Shown piece after piece: positions 25,594-33,951 of a DNA stretch of 64,000 nt. The translations under genes and the position numbers were made by a program. Source of the DNA: Pseudomonas chlororaphis. Lineage in GTDB: Bacteria > Pseudomonadota > Gammaproteobacteria > Pseudomonadales > Pseudomonadaceae. The stretch's first letter is position 1, and each line of letters begins with the position of its first letter. The notes under the pieces are model-generated. The model was not told the DNA's origin. It searched no databases and worked only from the letters and a program-made list of their open reading frames with translations. Location: positions 6,025,266-6,089,265 of the forward strand of contig CP011020.1 of NCBI GenBank assembly GCA_001023535.1, read 5' to 3'.

Positions 25594-26101
25594 GGAAAGC
25601 ACCACATGATGTGTGTTTTAATGGATTAAAGCACAACATGTAGACTTGGCAAGTTTTCAGATCCGCTGCCCACCGTTTTAACGGCGACACAACTCCTGAA
25701 TCACAAGATGCTCTAACTGGCGATTGAAGGGTCAAACGAAGGTAACGAAGTGCATCTGAGCACCGAACATACTCAATATCGCCAATGCGACTGTGATCAG
25801 GCGATGCCGCTCTAATTAAGTTTCAGGCTCCAGAATTCTCAGCCAGTACGACAAAGCCAGCGCGTTGCAAATGGTCGGTATCCTCTGCCGTCGCTTCTGT
25901 CGGGCATATGCAGTAATGCTAGCAATCACACGTCACGCTCCTACCTTTGATATTAACCGCTCGTACTTATGTCGTATGGCTACCATTCGGGCCTCAGACC
26001 ACAGCGCAAGCGAGTAAACGTTTTCGCGGATCAGAGTGATCTTCAAACAGCGGCACGACGTATCATTTGTAAGCTGCTACAGCTGAAGTAGAGGGTAAAG
26101 C
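25594..26101. other. Gene-free stretch
   Basis: About 500 bases without a convincing gene or structure on either strand. Confidence 0.4.
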
Positions 26102-26320
26102 TCATGACCTGCGACTGCGCTTAAGTGCGACCAACGCCTCAAGCGCCTGAGCGACACTCATCCCCTCTCGCTCTTTGTTAATAACAAAGTCCGCGTCGAA
26201 TGCCGCAGGATCGGTGTCCGTGAAGTCTGGATAGCCAGCTTCAGCATGCTTTTGCGCGTTATTAATCACCGATTGCAGCCCCTCATCCTCCGCCAGTGAC
26301 ACCGTCTTATTTCGATTCAA
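26102..26320 (-). CDS. Small unknown protein, possible antitoxin-like
   Basis: A 72-residue acidic protein, MNRNKTVSLAEDEGLQSVIN..., ending LVALKRSRRS. Length and charge fit small antitoxins but no toxin is adjacent. Function unknown. Confidence 0.4.
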   Translation of the reverse strand: MNRNKTVSLAEDEGLQSVINNAQKHAEAGYPDFTDTDPAAFDADFVINKEREGMSVAQALEALVALKRSRRS

Positions 26321-26471
26321 CAGGGTTACTCCAGTCAGCGGTTAGGAGCAGATCATAGACCAGGCTGGCGGCAGCGGGATCGCCGAAAAATGGCAGACCG
26401 AAAGCAAGGGGTTCTGCTTGCTCCCCAGCGTTGGGGCAAAGCGACCACAAAATCTTTATCCGATCCAGATA

Positions 26472-26780
26472 TCAGTTCCTAAAGGCGAGGTTCTCAACTA
26501 GATCAACGACATCCTTTCGATCCTTCGCTTTCAACAAATGAAAGCACTGCAGCAGATGCGCCGTCTCATCGTCCTCACAGTAAAAGTACGCCGTTGGAAG
26601 ATTCAGGACGGCAGCGATCTGCTTCACGATGCTTTCACCTGGCTGATGAATCCCCTTCTCGTACTGATTCATCCTTGCCGACGCTGACGCCGGCTCAATC
26701 CCGGCATCTATTCCCAAACGCTCCTGAGAGATCCCTCTTGCCTTGCGCGCCTTTTTCAAGCGCTTGCTGAACGTCGTCAT
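26472..26780 (-). CDS. XRE-family transcriptional regulator
   Basis: The 102-residue protein is a lambda-repressor-like helix-turn-helix (FSKRLKKARKARGISQERLG...ASASARMNQYEKG) with a short C-terminal helical tail. It diverges from the membrane protein at 26.9 kb, a likely target. Confidence 0.85.
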   Translation of the reverse strand: MTTFSKRLKKARKARGISQERLGIDAGIEPASASARMNQYEKGIHQPGESIVKQIAAVLNLPTAYFYCEDDETAHLLQCFHLLKAKDRKDVVDLVENLAFRN

Positions 26781-26900
26781 TTCTCATCGCCGAAAGGCTA
26801 AGAGATTCTTAGATTCTCCTTGAGCGGATACTAAGTATTCCTTAGTATTGGCCAGAAATATCCTTTTGCCATCACTCCAAACGCAAGGACAGGGATCAAC

Positions 26901-27419
26901 ATGAAGGAAATGCAGATCGTAGACGGGCGACTCGACGAAAAATCGCGTGGCTTCGGGGGCAACATGGTCAGCTACCACTACTGGAAAATCGACGGCAAGA
27001 AACTCGAAGCGCTGGAAATCCCGGATGTGCTGGATGCGCATGTGAAGGCGGGTGATAGGGTTCGAGCGATATCCCAGTACGGAAAAGACAAGGTCAGCAG
27101 AATCTGGGCCATTCAGGTTGAGGGAGAGCCTGTTCGTTCGGTTGTGAATATTCCCTTTATTGCGCTGTCTTTAGGGCGTTTGAGTCTTGCCCCCCTGATG
27201 GTCGGCATTTTCACGCTCTTCGTAGCGCATCTTCTCTGGGAAAACAGCGCAAACCCAGGACGCTTTCAAGGTTCGATTTACCAGCTTTCGTGGATCGCAT
27301 TGAATTTGTGGTTCAGCTACAAGTTCATGATCAAACCTATGCTGATTATCCAGCGTGGTATCAAGTCGTTTCGCGAATATTGCGCAAAGACGCCAGCATC
27401 GACCTCGTCTGCTCGCTAA
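26901..27419 (+). CDS. Two-pass membrane protein
   Basis: The 172-residue protein has a soluble N-terminal part (about 1-75, an OB/SH3-like beta pattern) and two membrane segments (about 85-112 and 128-150). AAGGACAGGG precedes the ATG. Proteins of this type are common in Pseudomonas and are often of unknown function. Confidence 0.65.
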   Translation: MKEMQIVDGRLDEKSRGFGGNMVSYHYWKIDGKKLEALEIPDVLDAHVKAGDRVRAISQYGKDKVSRIWAIQVEGEPVRSVVNIPFIALSLGRLSLAPLMVGIFTLFVAHLLWENSANPGRFQGSIYQLSWIALNLWFSYKFMIKPMLIIQRGIKSFREYCAKTPASTSSAR

Positions 27420-27456
27420 ATTCGAGCGGCTGCCGACGGCCTCCTGAGAGCCAGAA

Positions 27457-27648
27457 ATGAAGTATGTCGAGTTGATCAAACAGCAAGCCGAATTCGTATT
27501 TGGCAACAAAACGAAAGCCGACCATTGGCTAAATCAGCCGATGGTTGGTGTCGTTAAGTGCTCACGATTGCAAGCGGCTCACAGTGAAGCAGGATACGAA
27601 TTTGTGAAGGCTGAACTCGAAAGGCTCAGTCACGGGTTCACCGTTTGA
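27457..27648 (+). CDS. MbcA/ParS/Xre antitoxin-like (DUF2384) short protein
   Basis: The 63-residue protein matches the DUF2384 pattern: FVFGNKTKADHWLNQPM, then SEAGYEFVKAELERLSHG. Full antitoxins of this family also carry an N-terminal HTH and pair with a RES-domain toxin. Neither is here, so it may be a solitary regulator or a remnant. Confidence 0.65.
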   Translation: MKYVELIKQQAEFVFGNKTKADHWLNQPMVGVVKCSRLQAAHSEAGYEFVKAELERLSHGFTV

Positions 27649-27678
27649 CCCCCTACTCATCCAGGCCCCGAAATCAAC

Positions 27679-27774
27679 ATGGTTGTCTTTGATCTCAATC
27701 GAAATGATGCCGACGCCCTGCTCCGCCATGCCGAGGAATTCAAGTCTCAGACGGGTGATCGACGCTCACACTAG
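27679..27774 (+). CDS. Possible 31-residue peptide
   Basis: The frame reads MVVFDLNRNDADALLRHAEE... to a TAG overlapping the end of the convergent hydrolase gene. Low support. Confidence 0.2.
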   Translation: MVVFDLNRNDADALLRHAEEFKSQTGDRRSH

Positions 27775-29216
27775 GTGAGCTCCCAGTAGCCTTCCTCCCT
27801 CTTTCGGATGCCGGCGCGCTGATCAGGTTTGTGGCGATGCCTGACGATGTAGAACAGATCCCGAAATACCTTGGAGACGTTAGCCATGTAGCTATGGCCA
27901 AGGCCGAACATGTCTTTACCGGCAGCAGAGACGTCTACAGTGGATAAGTAGCGCATGACCAGAGGTGGGTTGGCATCACCTGCCCGAGGATAGCGGTGCG
28001 CAAGTCTGGACACAGCGATCGCCCTGTCATGCCTGGAGGCGTAAAGCGTGACTTGCTCGTAGGTATCGAAGACTTTCCCAAGCTGCTTCATACGGCTGCT
28101 GTCCACGTCTGGAGCTGCCAGGACGACCTGGTGGATGGGCGTAGTCCCGGGTGTGTGCGTCCAGCCCTCAAGCACTGACAAAAGCGCTCTATTGCCCATG
28201 CTGTGGGCAACGATATGCAAGGCTGACAAACCCAGCTCCTCCGTCACATGCCTCAGGTACTGCCTGAGATTTCCTGCTGACCAATCTACCGTTGCCTCAT
28301 CCGCCGGATAAGCGCCAGGCGTACCAAGTGATGCCCAGGAGAAGCAAAGCATCATGCCTGGGTACTTGAGGTCGTGACAGAGCTGCGCGGCTCGCCATAG
28401 TGCGGCATCGAAGCTGACGTTGTACCCGTGGATGAACAGCAAACCTTCTTTTCTGGACGGATCATGACCCAATTCCAGTTTGCTCAGGTAACCCTTCGCG
28501 CTTGCTAGCCACGCCTCCAGAGCCATGACGTCATTGTCATGAACAACAATGTGCTTGTTGGGGCTTCCCTTGGATTGGGTAGGCCAGAGCCAAGGTCGCT
28601 CAAGATTTCCTTCTCTGTGGATGTCGGGGATGGACACATTGGCGATACCGAGCGAGATCGTGTCATCGCTACGAAACCCGCCGAACCTCACGGTGCGTCC
28701 AGGCTCCAGTAACCGATCTGTGCCGTAGAAAATCGGATAAGTCGTGTAGTTTTGCGGCACTGGCTCCCGACTGTAGTAGGTGTTCCGTGACTGAATGACA
28801 GCGCCGTCAGGTGCAGGTTTTGGGCGTTGCAGGCGTGCGATTAAATGATCGATCTTTGCTGAAAACACAACCGCATCGCTGATCGCTCGCTTGAACACGG
28901 GGTGTCTGATGGTGGCCGGTACGCTAGCCACGGACGGGACGCGGGCACTTAGAAATGCCTCGGCATCGACGGCGCCTCTGCCGAGGTCGATCTCATCCAT
29001 ATTATCTGTGAGCACTTCAAAGATCGCCTGCGGATATTTCCCTTTAATGCGGGGCTGAAGCACCTCGATCAAGGTGTCAGGAGGGCAATTTCTCCAGCAG
29101 AAAATGAGTGCAGTCGAGCTGATTACACGGGAGCGAGACGCTCCAACCTCCACGCTCAGTTGCAGGATTGCCAACGCAATCTTGAGCTCGTTCAAGCTCC
29201 TTGTGGGTTGTTCCAT
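27771..29216 (-). CDS. DUF900 alpha/beta hydrolase with helical N-terminal domain
   Basis: The 481-residue protein has an N-terminal helical region (about 1-140) and a DUF900 alpha/beta-hydrolase domain. It has GTDRLLE near 167, then LFIHGYNVSF, the nucleophile elbow VAHSMGNRAL, an aspartate in LAAPDVDS, and a late His in FGLGHSYM. The substrate is unknown; esterase or phospholipase activity is the usual inference. The start MEQPTRSLNEL at 29216 is used because the upstream extension looks non-coding. It lies 310 nt from and divergent to the retron effector. Confidence 0.75.
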   Translation of the reverse strand: MEQPTRSLNELKIALAILQLSVEVGASRSRVISSTALIFCWRNCPPDTLIEVLQPRIKGKYPQAIFEVLTDNMDEIDLGRGAVDAEAFLSARVPSVASVPATIRHPVFKRAISDAVVFSAKIDHLIARLQRPKPAPDGAVIQSRNTYYSREPVPQNYTTYPIFYGTDRLLEPGRTVRFGGFRSDDTISLGIANVSIPDIHREGNLERPWLWPTQSKGSPNKHIVVHDNDVMALEAWLASAKGYLSKLELGHDPSRKEGLLFIHGYNVSFDAALWRAAQLCHDLKYPGMMLCFSWASLGTPGAYPADEATVDWSAGNLRQYLRHVTEELGLSALHIVAHSMGNRALLSVLEGWTHTPGTTPIHQVVLAAPDVDSSRMKQLGKVFDTYEQVTLYASRHDRAIAVSRLAHRYPRAGDANPPLVMRYLSTVDVSAAGKDMFGLGHSYMANVSKVFRDLFYIVRHRHKPDQRAGIRKREEGYWELT

Positions 29217-29528
29217 GTGTCTGACCTTGATGAACCAGGCGGTCACTTTAAGATGCGATTTGGACTGCTGGCAACCAGAGTGGAGGGTTCCAGACGATGC
29301 TGCCTGGCTTGTTGATGTCGGTCGGCGTGGGGCAACTCCACCAATCGACAGAAGCTCCCCGATGTCCTGGCACTGCCTGACCGCCGGCACACGTCTGTGG
29401 GATAAAGAGTGAGGCCTACCACGCTGGACACTGGTTGCTACCAGCCCCCTCAAGGGCGATCATGCCGCTAGGATTGCGAGCCCCCTCAGACATGCATTGC
29501 CTATGGGCAGACCTAAAGGACTACTAGC
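29217..29528. other. Divergent intergenic region
   Basis: About 310 bases between the hydrolase and the retron effector. It must hold both promoters. I see no gene. Confidence 0.4.
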
Positions 29529-30788
29529 GTGTATCAGTTGAAAGAACAAGAGGAGACAAAGCTCTGGCTTAGCCAGTTCGACCACTGCGCAAAGGATTTG
29601 GAACTGGCTGAACAGCTCGTCGATTCAATTCTCTACTGCACACTGAGCGAATTCAAAAACAACTTAATCAAACTGATAAAAACCAAGCTTCCACTGAGGC
29701 AGCCTTCTGCTCTTTTCATAGAGCGAGAGTTACAGTCCACTAAAGCAACGCTTCCACCCCCCATCTACAAGCAGAAAAAAACTCTCAATCCAATTTCGAA
29801 GAAAAAGCACAAACGGGCGCATGGGGCCGCAATACAGGCCATAAAATCGCTCCGATACACATCTCAAGATATTGGGAGTGAAGCGCTCACAGCGCATGTT
29901 GCGAGTACACTGTGCCGCAAGAATGACCGCCGATTCCTGCTTCACCCTACAGCCGAAAATGTAAGAAATTCCAAAGTCAGAAATTTTGTCATCCTGACCG
30001 ATTTCATTGGCAGTGGCGACCGGGCAAGAACGCTGCTCGATGCCATGTGGAACGTTGCATCCATACGAAGCTGGCACTCAGGAAAATTTATCAAGTTCTG
30101 GGTCATGGCCTACAGCGGCACAGACATAGGCGTGCAAAACGTCTGCAGCCACCGGTTTTCTCCCAATGTTCATATCGTCAACGAGTGCCCGACCCTGTTC
30201 AACAGTTTCGGGGAGGGTAAGGACGAAATGATCGAGCTCTGTAAAAAGTATGGTTCCTTCAGCAAGGATCCATTGGGCTGGAAAAAGACCGCAGCGCTGT
30301 TGGCATTCGAGCATGGGGCACCGAACAACATGCCTGCGATTTTCGTTTCAGGGAAATCCAGGGGGGCAAAAAAATGGACGCCGCTGTTCCCCAAGCGCGT
30401 TACGGAAAACCTCTGGAGAACAGCCGAAGTCGACATGAGCGAGGTCATCTCCCATGCCCTCAATGAGCTGAACATCCCAGAAATCTCAAAATCCCCCCGC
30501 TTTCGCAAATCAAACACCAAGAACAAATCGGCCTTCATCATTCTGCTCGCCCATGCTCAAGGGAAGCGGCGACTGGCAGAGCTTCGTCGAGTATTGCCAT
30601 TGTCGTTGGACGTCCTCATCAGTGCAAAAGACCGCGCGGTCAGCAGAGGCTGGCTCACACGATCGGGCGCGCTGACCCTCGCGGGGCATAGGGCGATCCG
30701 CTTGCTCCGTCGTCAAGGGAGGAAGAATTTTGTGGCCCCGGATCCCTTCGCCTCTTATTATCCAACGCAGCTGAGGGCTCCGCTGTAG
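29529..30788 (+). CDS. Retron effector: phosphoribosyltransferase-like protein with C-terminal HTH
   Basis: The 419-residue protein has a phosphoribosyltransferase-like fold with the PRPP-loop pattern FVILTDFIGSGDRARTLLD at about residue 150. A C-terminal winged helix is likely (about 335-395: LPLSLDVLISAKDRAVSRGWLTRSG). PRTase-like effectors are a known class of retron accessory protein. The start is GTG 29529 with AAAGGA upstream. The RT gene follows 162 nt downstream, separated by hairpins. Confidence 0.75.
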   Translation: MYQLKEQEETKLWLSQFDHCAKDLELAEQLVDSILYCTLSEFKNNLIKLIKTKLPLRQPSALFIERELQSTKATLPPPIYKQKKTLNPISKKKHKRAHGAAIQAIKSLRYTSQDIGSEALTAHVASTLCRKNDRRFLLHPTAENVRNSKVRNFVILTDFIGSGDRARTLLDAMWNVASIRSWHSGKFIKFWVMAYSGTDIGVQNVCSHRFSPNVHIVNECPTLFNSFGEGKDEMIELCKKYGSFSKDPLGWKKTAALLAFEHGAPNNMPAIFVSGKSRGAKKWTPLFPKRVTENLWRTAEVDMSEVISHALNELNIPEISKSPRFRKSNTKNKSAFIILLAHAQGKRRLAELRRVLPLSLDVLISAKDRAVSRGWLTRSGALTLAGHRAIRLLRRQGRKNFVAPDPFASYYPTQLRAPL

Positions 30789-30801
30789 CGGAATCTAGTA
30801 T

Positions 30802-30825
30802 CCCGCACATTGTGCGGGGCGTTTT
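30802..30825 (+). terminator. Terminator-like hairpin after the retron effector
   Basis: A 7-bp GC-rich stem (CCCGCAC/GTGCGGG, loop ATT) is followed by GCGTTTT. It could end the effector transcript, or be a stem of the retron RNA. Confidence 0.6.
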
Positions 30826-30826
30826 G

Positions 30827-30950
30827 GGAGCAAACTATGCTTACCGTTGGACGATCTCACGCCTACTGGAGGGCGGCAGGCTCCGTGGTGTTCGCTATCG
30901 AAGTCTGGCGCCAGAAGCCTGCCATCCGCCAGGGCGGAATTTAAAGGTAG
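30827..30950 (+). ncRNA. Candidate retron msr-msd RNA
   Basis: Retron RNAs lie just upstream of the RT gene. Here a long-range stem joins 30872-30876 with 30926-30930 and 30877-30882 with 30916-30921 (GGCGG...CCGCC and CAGGCT...AGCCTG), with a perfect 12-nt palindrome inside (30904-30915). I cannot place the branching G or the msr/msd boundary. Confidence 0.5.
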
Positions 30951-32117
30951 ATGAGTCGCTGGAGCTCTCAGCCCTATTTAAAGGCAGGCCGCAAAGCGGG
31001 CGTGCCTGGGGACGTACTCAAGAATGCTGTGAAGACGGCAAAGCAGGTGAAGCAAGGCTGCCCGCCTATCCTCACCCTGAATCACCTCTCGCATCTGACA
31101 GGCGTTCCCCATTCCTTCCTGCACCGGATGGTCAGCCGAACCTACAGAACGGAGGCGTACAACGTCTTCAAGCTCAGGAAGCCAAACGTAGGTCATAGCG
31201 CGGATCGCTTCCGGTGGATATGCGCACCGAGCGAAGAATTGCTCCGAGTTCAGCGTTGGATAAATACGCACATTCTGTCCAAGGTTGAACCCCACGAAGC
31301 CAGCTATGCCTATGACAACCGTCACGGTGTGCTGGATGCAGCTGAGCTTCATTGCGGGGCTCAATGGCTGATAAAACTCGACCTCACAAACTTCTTCGAG
31401 TCTATCCTGGAGCCTCGGGTGTACGAGCTTTTCAGGTCGTTCGGGTACCAACCGCTGGTGGCATTCGAGCTTGCCCGGCTCTGCACCCGCGTCCGAGCAA
31501 GCGGTAATCCTGATCGAAGGTTCGGCAATAGGGAGCTTCCTGCAGGCCTGCCTTACCCCGCAGATCCCCGTATCGGCCACCTCCCCCAAGGCGCCGCGAC
31601 GTCCCCGAGGATCGCCAACCTAGTGATGCAGTCTCTGGATGAAAGCCTGCACGACTACGCCTGCGACAATGAGCTGGTGTACTCGCGGTACGCGGACGAT
31701 CTGGTGTTCTCGTCGAAGAATGCGTTCGACCGGCAAGCGGCAATCCAACACATCAAGCTGATCGGCGAGTGCCTGATTGAGGAGGGGTTCTGGCTCAACG
31801 AGGCGAAGACGAAAATCGTCCCGCCCGGGGCTCGCAAGATCGTGCTGGGACTGCTGGTCGACGGCGATGAGCCCCGGCTTTCCAAGTCCTATAAGAAGTA
31901 CGTGAGTGATCACCTCTACTACCTGTCCCACCCCAAGATCGCCCCTATGGCCCACGCCAAGCGTCATGGGTTTCAATCGCTCCAGGGGCTGATCAATCAT
32001 GTCAGTGGGAAGATTGCCTACGGCTTCAGCATCGAGGCAGATTGGGCCAAGAAACAAGGTAAACAGCTGAAAGGCATCTGCCGAAAGCTCGAACTCGACC
32101 ACGTCATCTTTCCATGA
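30951..32117 (+). CDS. Retron reverse transcriptase
   Basis: The 388-residue protein has the retron RT layout: WLIKLDLTNFFESI (motif A), HLPQGAATSPRIANLVM, and the catalytic YSRYADDLVFSS (YADD). A helical N-terminal part lies before residue 90 and a thumb region at the end. It would copy the adjacent RNA into msDNA. With the effector it forms a two-gene retron defence system. Confidence 0.9.
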   Translation: MSRWSSQPYLKAGRKAGVPGDVLKNAVKTAKQVKQGCPPILTLNHLSHLTGVPHSFLHRMVSRTYRTEAYNVFKLRKPNVGHSADRFRWICAPSEELLRVQRWINTHILSKVEPHEASYAYDNRHGVLDAAELHCGAQWLIKLDLTNFFESILEPRVYELFRSFGYQPLVAFELARLCTRVRASGNPDRRFGNRELPAGLPYPADPRIGHLPQGAATSPRIANLVMQSLDESLHDYACDNELVYSRYADDLVFSSKNAFDRQAAIQHIKLIGECLIEEGFWLNEAKTKIVPPGARKIVLGLLVDGDEPRLSKSYKKYVSDHLYYLSHPKIAPMAHAKRHGFQSLQGLINHVSGKIAYGFSIEADWAKKQGKQLKGICRKLELDHVIFP

Positions 32118-32137
32118 GACACCCGTGGCAGTGGGCC

Positions 32138-33268
32138 CTATAGCGAGTCAATAATGGCTCGCTCGCCTTTGGCGATCATCTTTGGAATGAAATCGGGATC
32201 GTCGGACATCTTGGGAACATGATGTTCACTGTTGATCCGCTCGACCTGCTCCATGAGGACTTGCGCGATCAGCCCCGCCTCCTTCGGTGCCCACCACTGG
32301 GACAAACCTCGCGCGATGACTGCCCGGCTAGCTCCCTGAGTCCCGATTTCAGCCAGCAGCGTTGCCATGAGTTTCAGGTGATTATCAAACGTCGCGAACA
32401 GGTACTGAACCTTGTTTTCAGAAAGCGATTCGTTGATGCGCCGTACGAAATCACTGAGATGAGTGATGTCCCAGGCGGCATTCTTCACCCCGTCGATTGC
32501 CGCAGACCTGTCGGCAGATCCCTTGTTTTTGAACACCTTTTTACGGCCTGGCGACTTCGACCCTAGATAGATGACCGCGAGCATCATCGCGGGCCCGGCG
32601 AAGATCATTTCATTCGCCATCCAGTCCACCAGCCGCAAGGCCTTTTCCAAGGCGGGCAGCTTGGCGTAATCCAGCTCCAGCACTTTCAATGCAACGATGT
32701 AATTTCGGTTCCAACGTTTGAGAGGTGCAGCCATATCACCGATATGCGCCTGTTGGGCAACGTATGAGCGCGAGACACCGTCTGAGTAACCCAAAGCCAC
32801 ATTGAGCATGTCCTGGGGAGAGGCATTGTTCGCGATGCGGAACCAGCCAAGCTCCTCCGCAGCACTTTCGTTGCCGCAGCCATGAGCGAGTTCGTGATAG
32901 GCGATACTCGGCTCGAACTCAATGTCCAATAGGTGCGCAAATCCGAGCAGGCCCGCGCACGCTCTCAGTTGGTCGTTATCAATCGTGCGACCGCCCTGAA
33001 CAACCTTTGCCAACCGGGATGCGACGTTGCGATCCGGGAGTATCACGGTCTTGATCCCGAGATCCCGATTGTGGAAATAGACTGCCGGCTGGTAGATGCC
33101 CACTTCCGGGGCCACATATCCAGGAAGCAGAAAATTTGCTTCCTTGAGCAATTCGGACGTGGCCATCAGGTCGTCCAGAGGAAAGTCCAAAGGGAGAGCC
33201 CAAGAGATTGGTTTTTGGCGAGGCTTCACGCGGTTATCCGTCACGGGTGGGATAGACGAGTTTACCAA
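32138..33268 (-). CDS. HELAH-motif (putative metallopeptidase) protein
   Basis: A 376-residue protein of unknown family. At about residue 125 it has SIAYHELAHGCGNESAAEELG, an HExxH with a following acidic helix, which fits a zinc metallopeptidase. The rest is mostly helical. It stands alone, convergent with the RT gene. The HExxH call rests on this one motif. Confidence 0.5.
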   Translation of the reverse strand: MVNSSIPPVTDNRVKPRQKPISWALPLDFPLDDLMATSELLKEANFLLPGYVAPEVGIYQPAVYFHNRDLGIKTVILPDRNVASRLAKVVQGGRTIDNDQLRACAGLLGFAHLLDIEFEPSIAYHELAHGCGNESAAEELGWFRIANNASPQDMLNVALGYSDGVSRSYVAQQAHIGDMAAPLKRWNRNYIVALKVLELDYAKLPALEKALRLVDWMANEMIFAGPAMMLAVIYLGSKSPGRKKVFKNKGSADRSAAIDGVKNAAWDITHLSDFVRRINESLSENKVQYLFATFDNHLKLMATLLAEIGTQGASRAVIARGLSQWWAPKEAGLIAQVLMEQVERINSEHHVPKMSDDPDFIPKMIAKGERAIIDSL

Positions 33269-33387
33269 CTAGGACGAAGGGGCACGGATGGCTCAGCGCC
33301 AGGAACTCTTCCATATTTGTTCAGAGTTTCAGCCCCAACTGAATCGACGTTCGCCACGATTCAATCAGTGCGATCCAGGAGCGGTGC

Positions 33388-33702
33388 TCACACAGACACG
33401 ATGGAGACAACCTCAGAGTATTTGTAACGCTTCTTTTTGGCAGCGCTCTTCGCTTCTTGCTCTGCGATCAACGTGCTGAGCGTGTTGGCATCGAACGTAA
33501 AAACCTCTTCCTCTCCTTCGAACGTCTTGGTCACTTTCAGCGTTACACGAAGCCTAGGAGACGATGATTTGCGCTGCGCAGCTTTGGCAACACTACGCAG
33601 CACAGGCTTCGCCGCAGGGGATTCGGTTACTTCCGACGCAACAGAGCCGGCGCTCCCGAACAGTGCTTTGCGTATTTCCTCTTCGCTCAGGTTCAAGGTC
33701 AT
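33388..33702 (-). CDS. Unknown small protein
   Basis: The 104-residue protein begins MTLNLSEEEIRKALFG, has a Lys/Ala/Ser-rich linker and a beta-rich part (RLRVTLKVTKTFEGEEEVFTF). No family recognised. Confidence 0.5.
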   Translation of the reverse strand: MTLNLSEEEIRKALFGSAGSVASEVTESPAAKPVLRSVAKAAQRKSSSPRLRVTLKVTKTFEGEEEVFTFDANTLSTLIAEQEAKSAAKKKRYKYSEVVSIVSV

Positions 33703-33951
33703 TGGGGCGGCTCACACGGCATAGACGGCACTGCACGCTTGGGTAGGACAGCGTGAGGCAGCGAGCTTAAAGAGTGTGTCATTATGACCTAAGTGGCCAA
33801 CGGTTGCTCTCATCACCACCGGTTCATCACCTGCGATCTAAGCCCTGAGTTCGTCGATTCGCAGCTGCGGCATAGTCCAGCGTTTTTCAGAAAGATGGCT
33901 ATGATCAAAGCGCAACGGTATTAGTGCGATCAGTACGCAGGGAATAAGCGC

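Noticed and set aside
27457-27648. Full MbcA/RES toxin-antitoxin pair
   Set aside because: Only a short DUF2384-like protein is present; no RES-domain toxin is adjacent.
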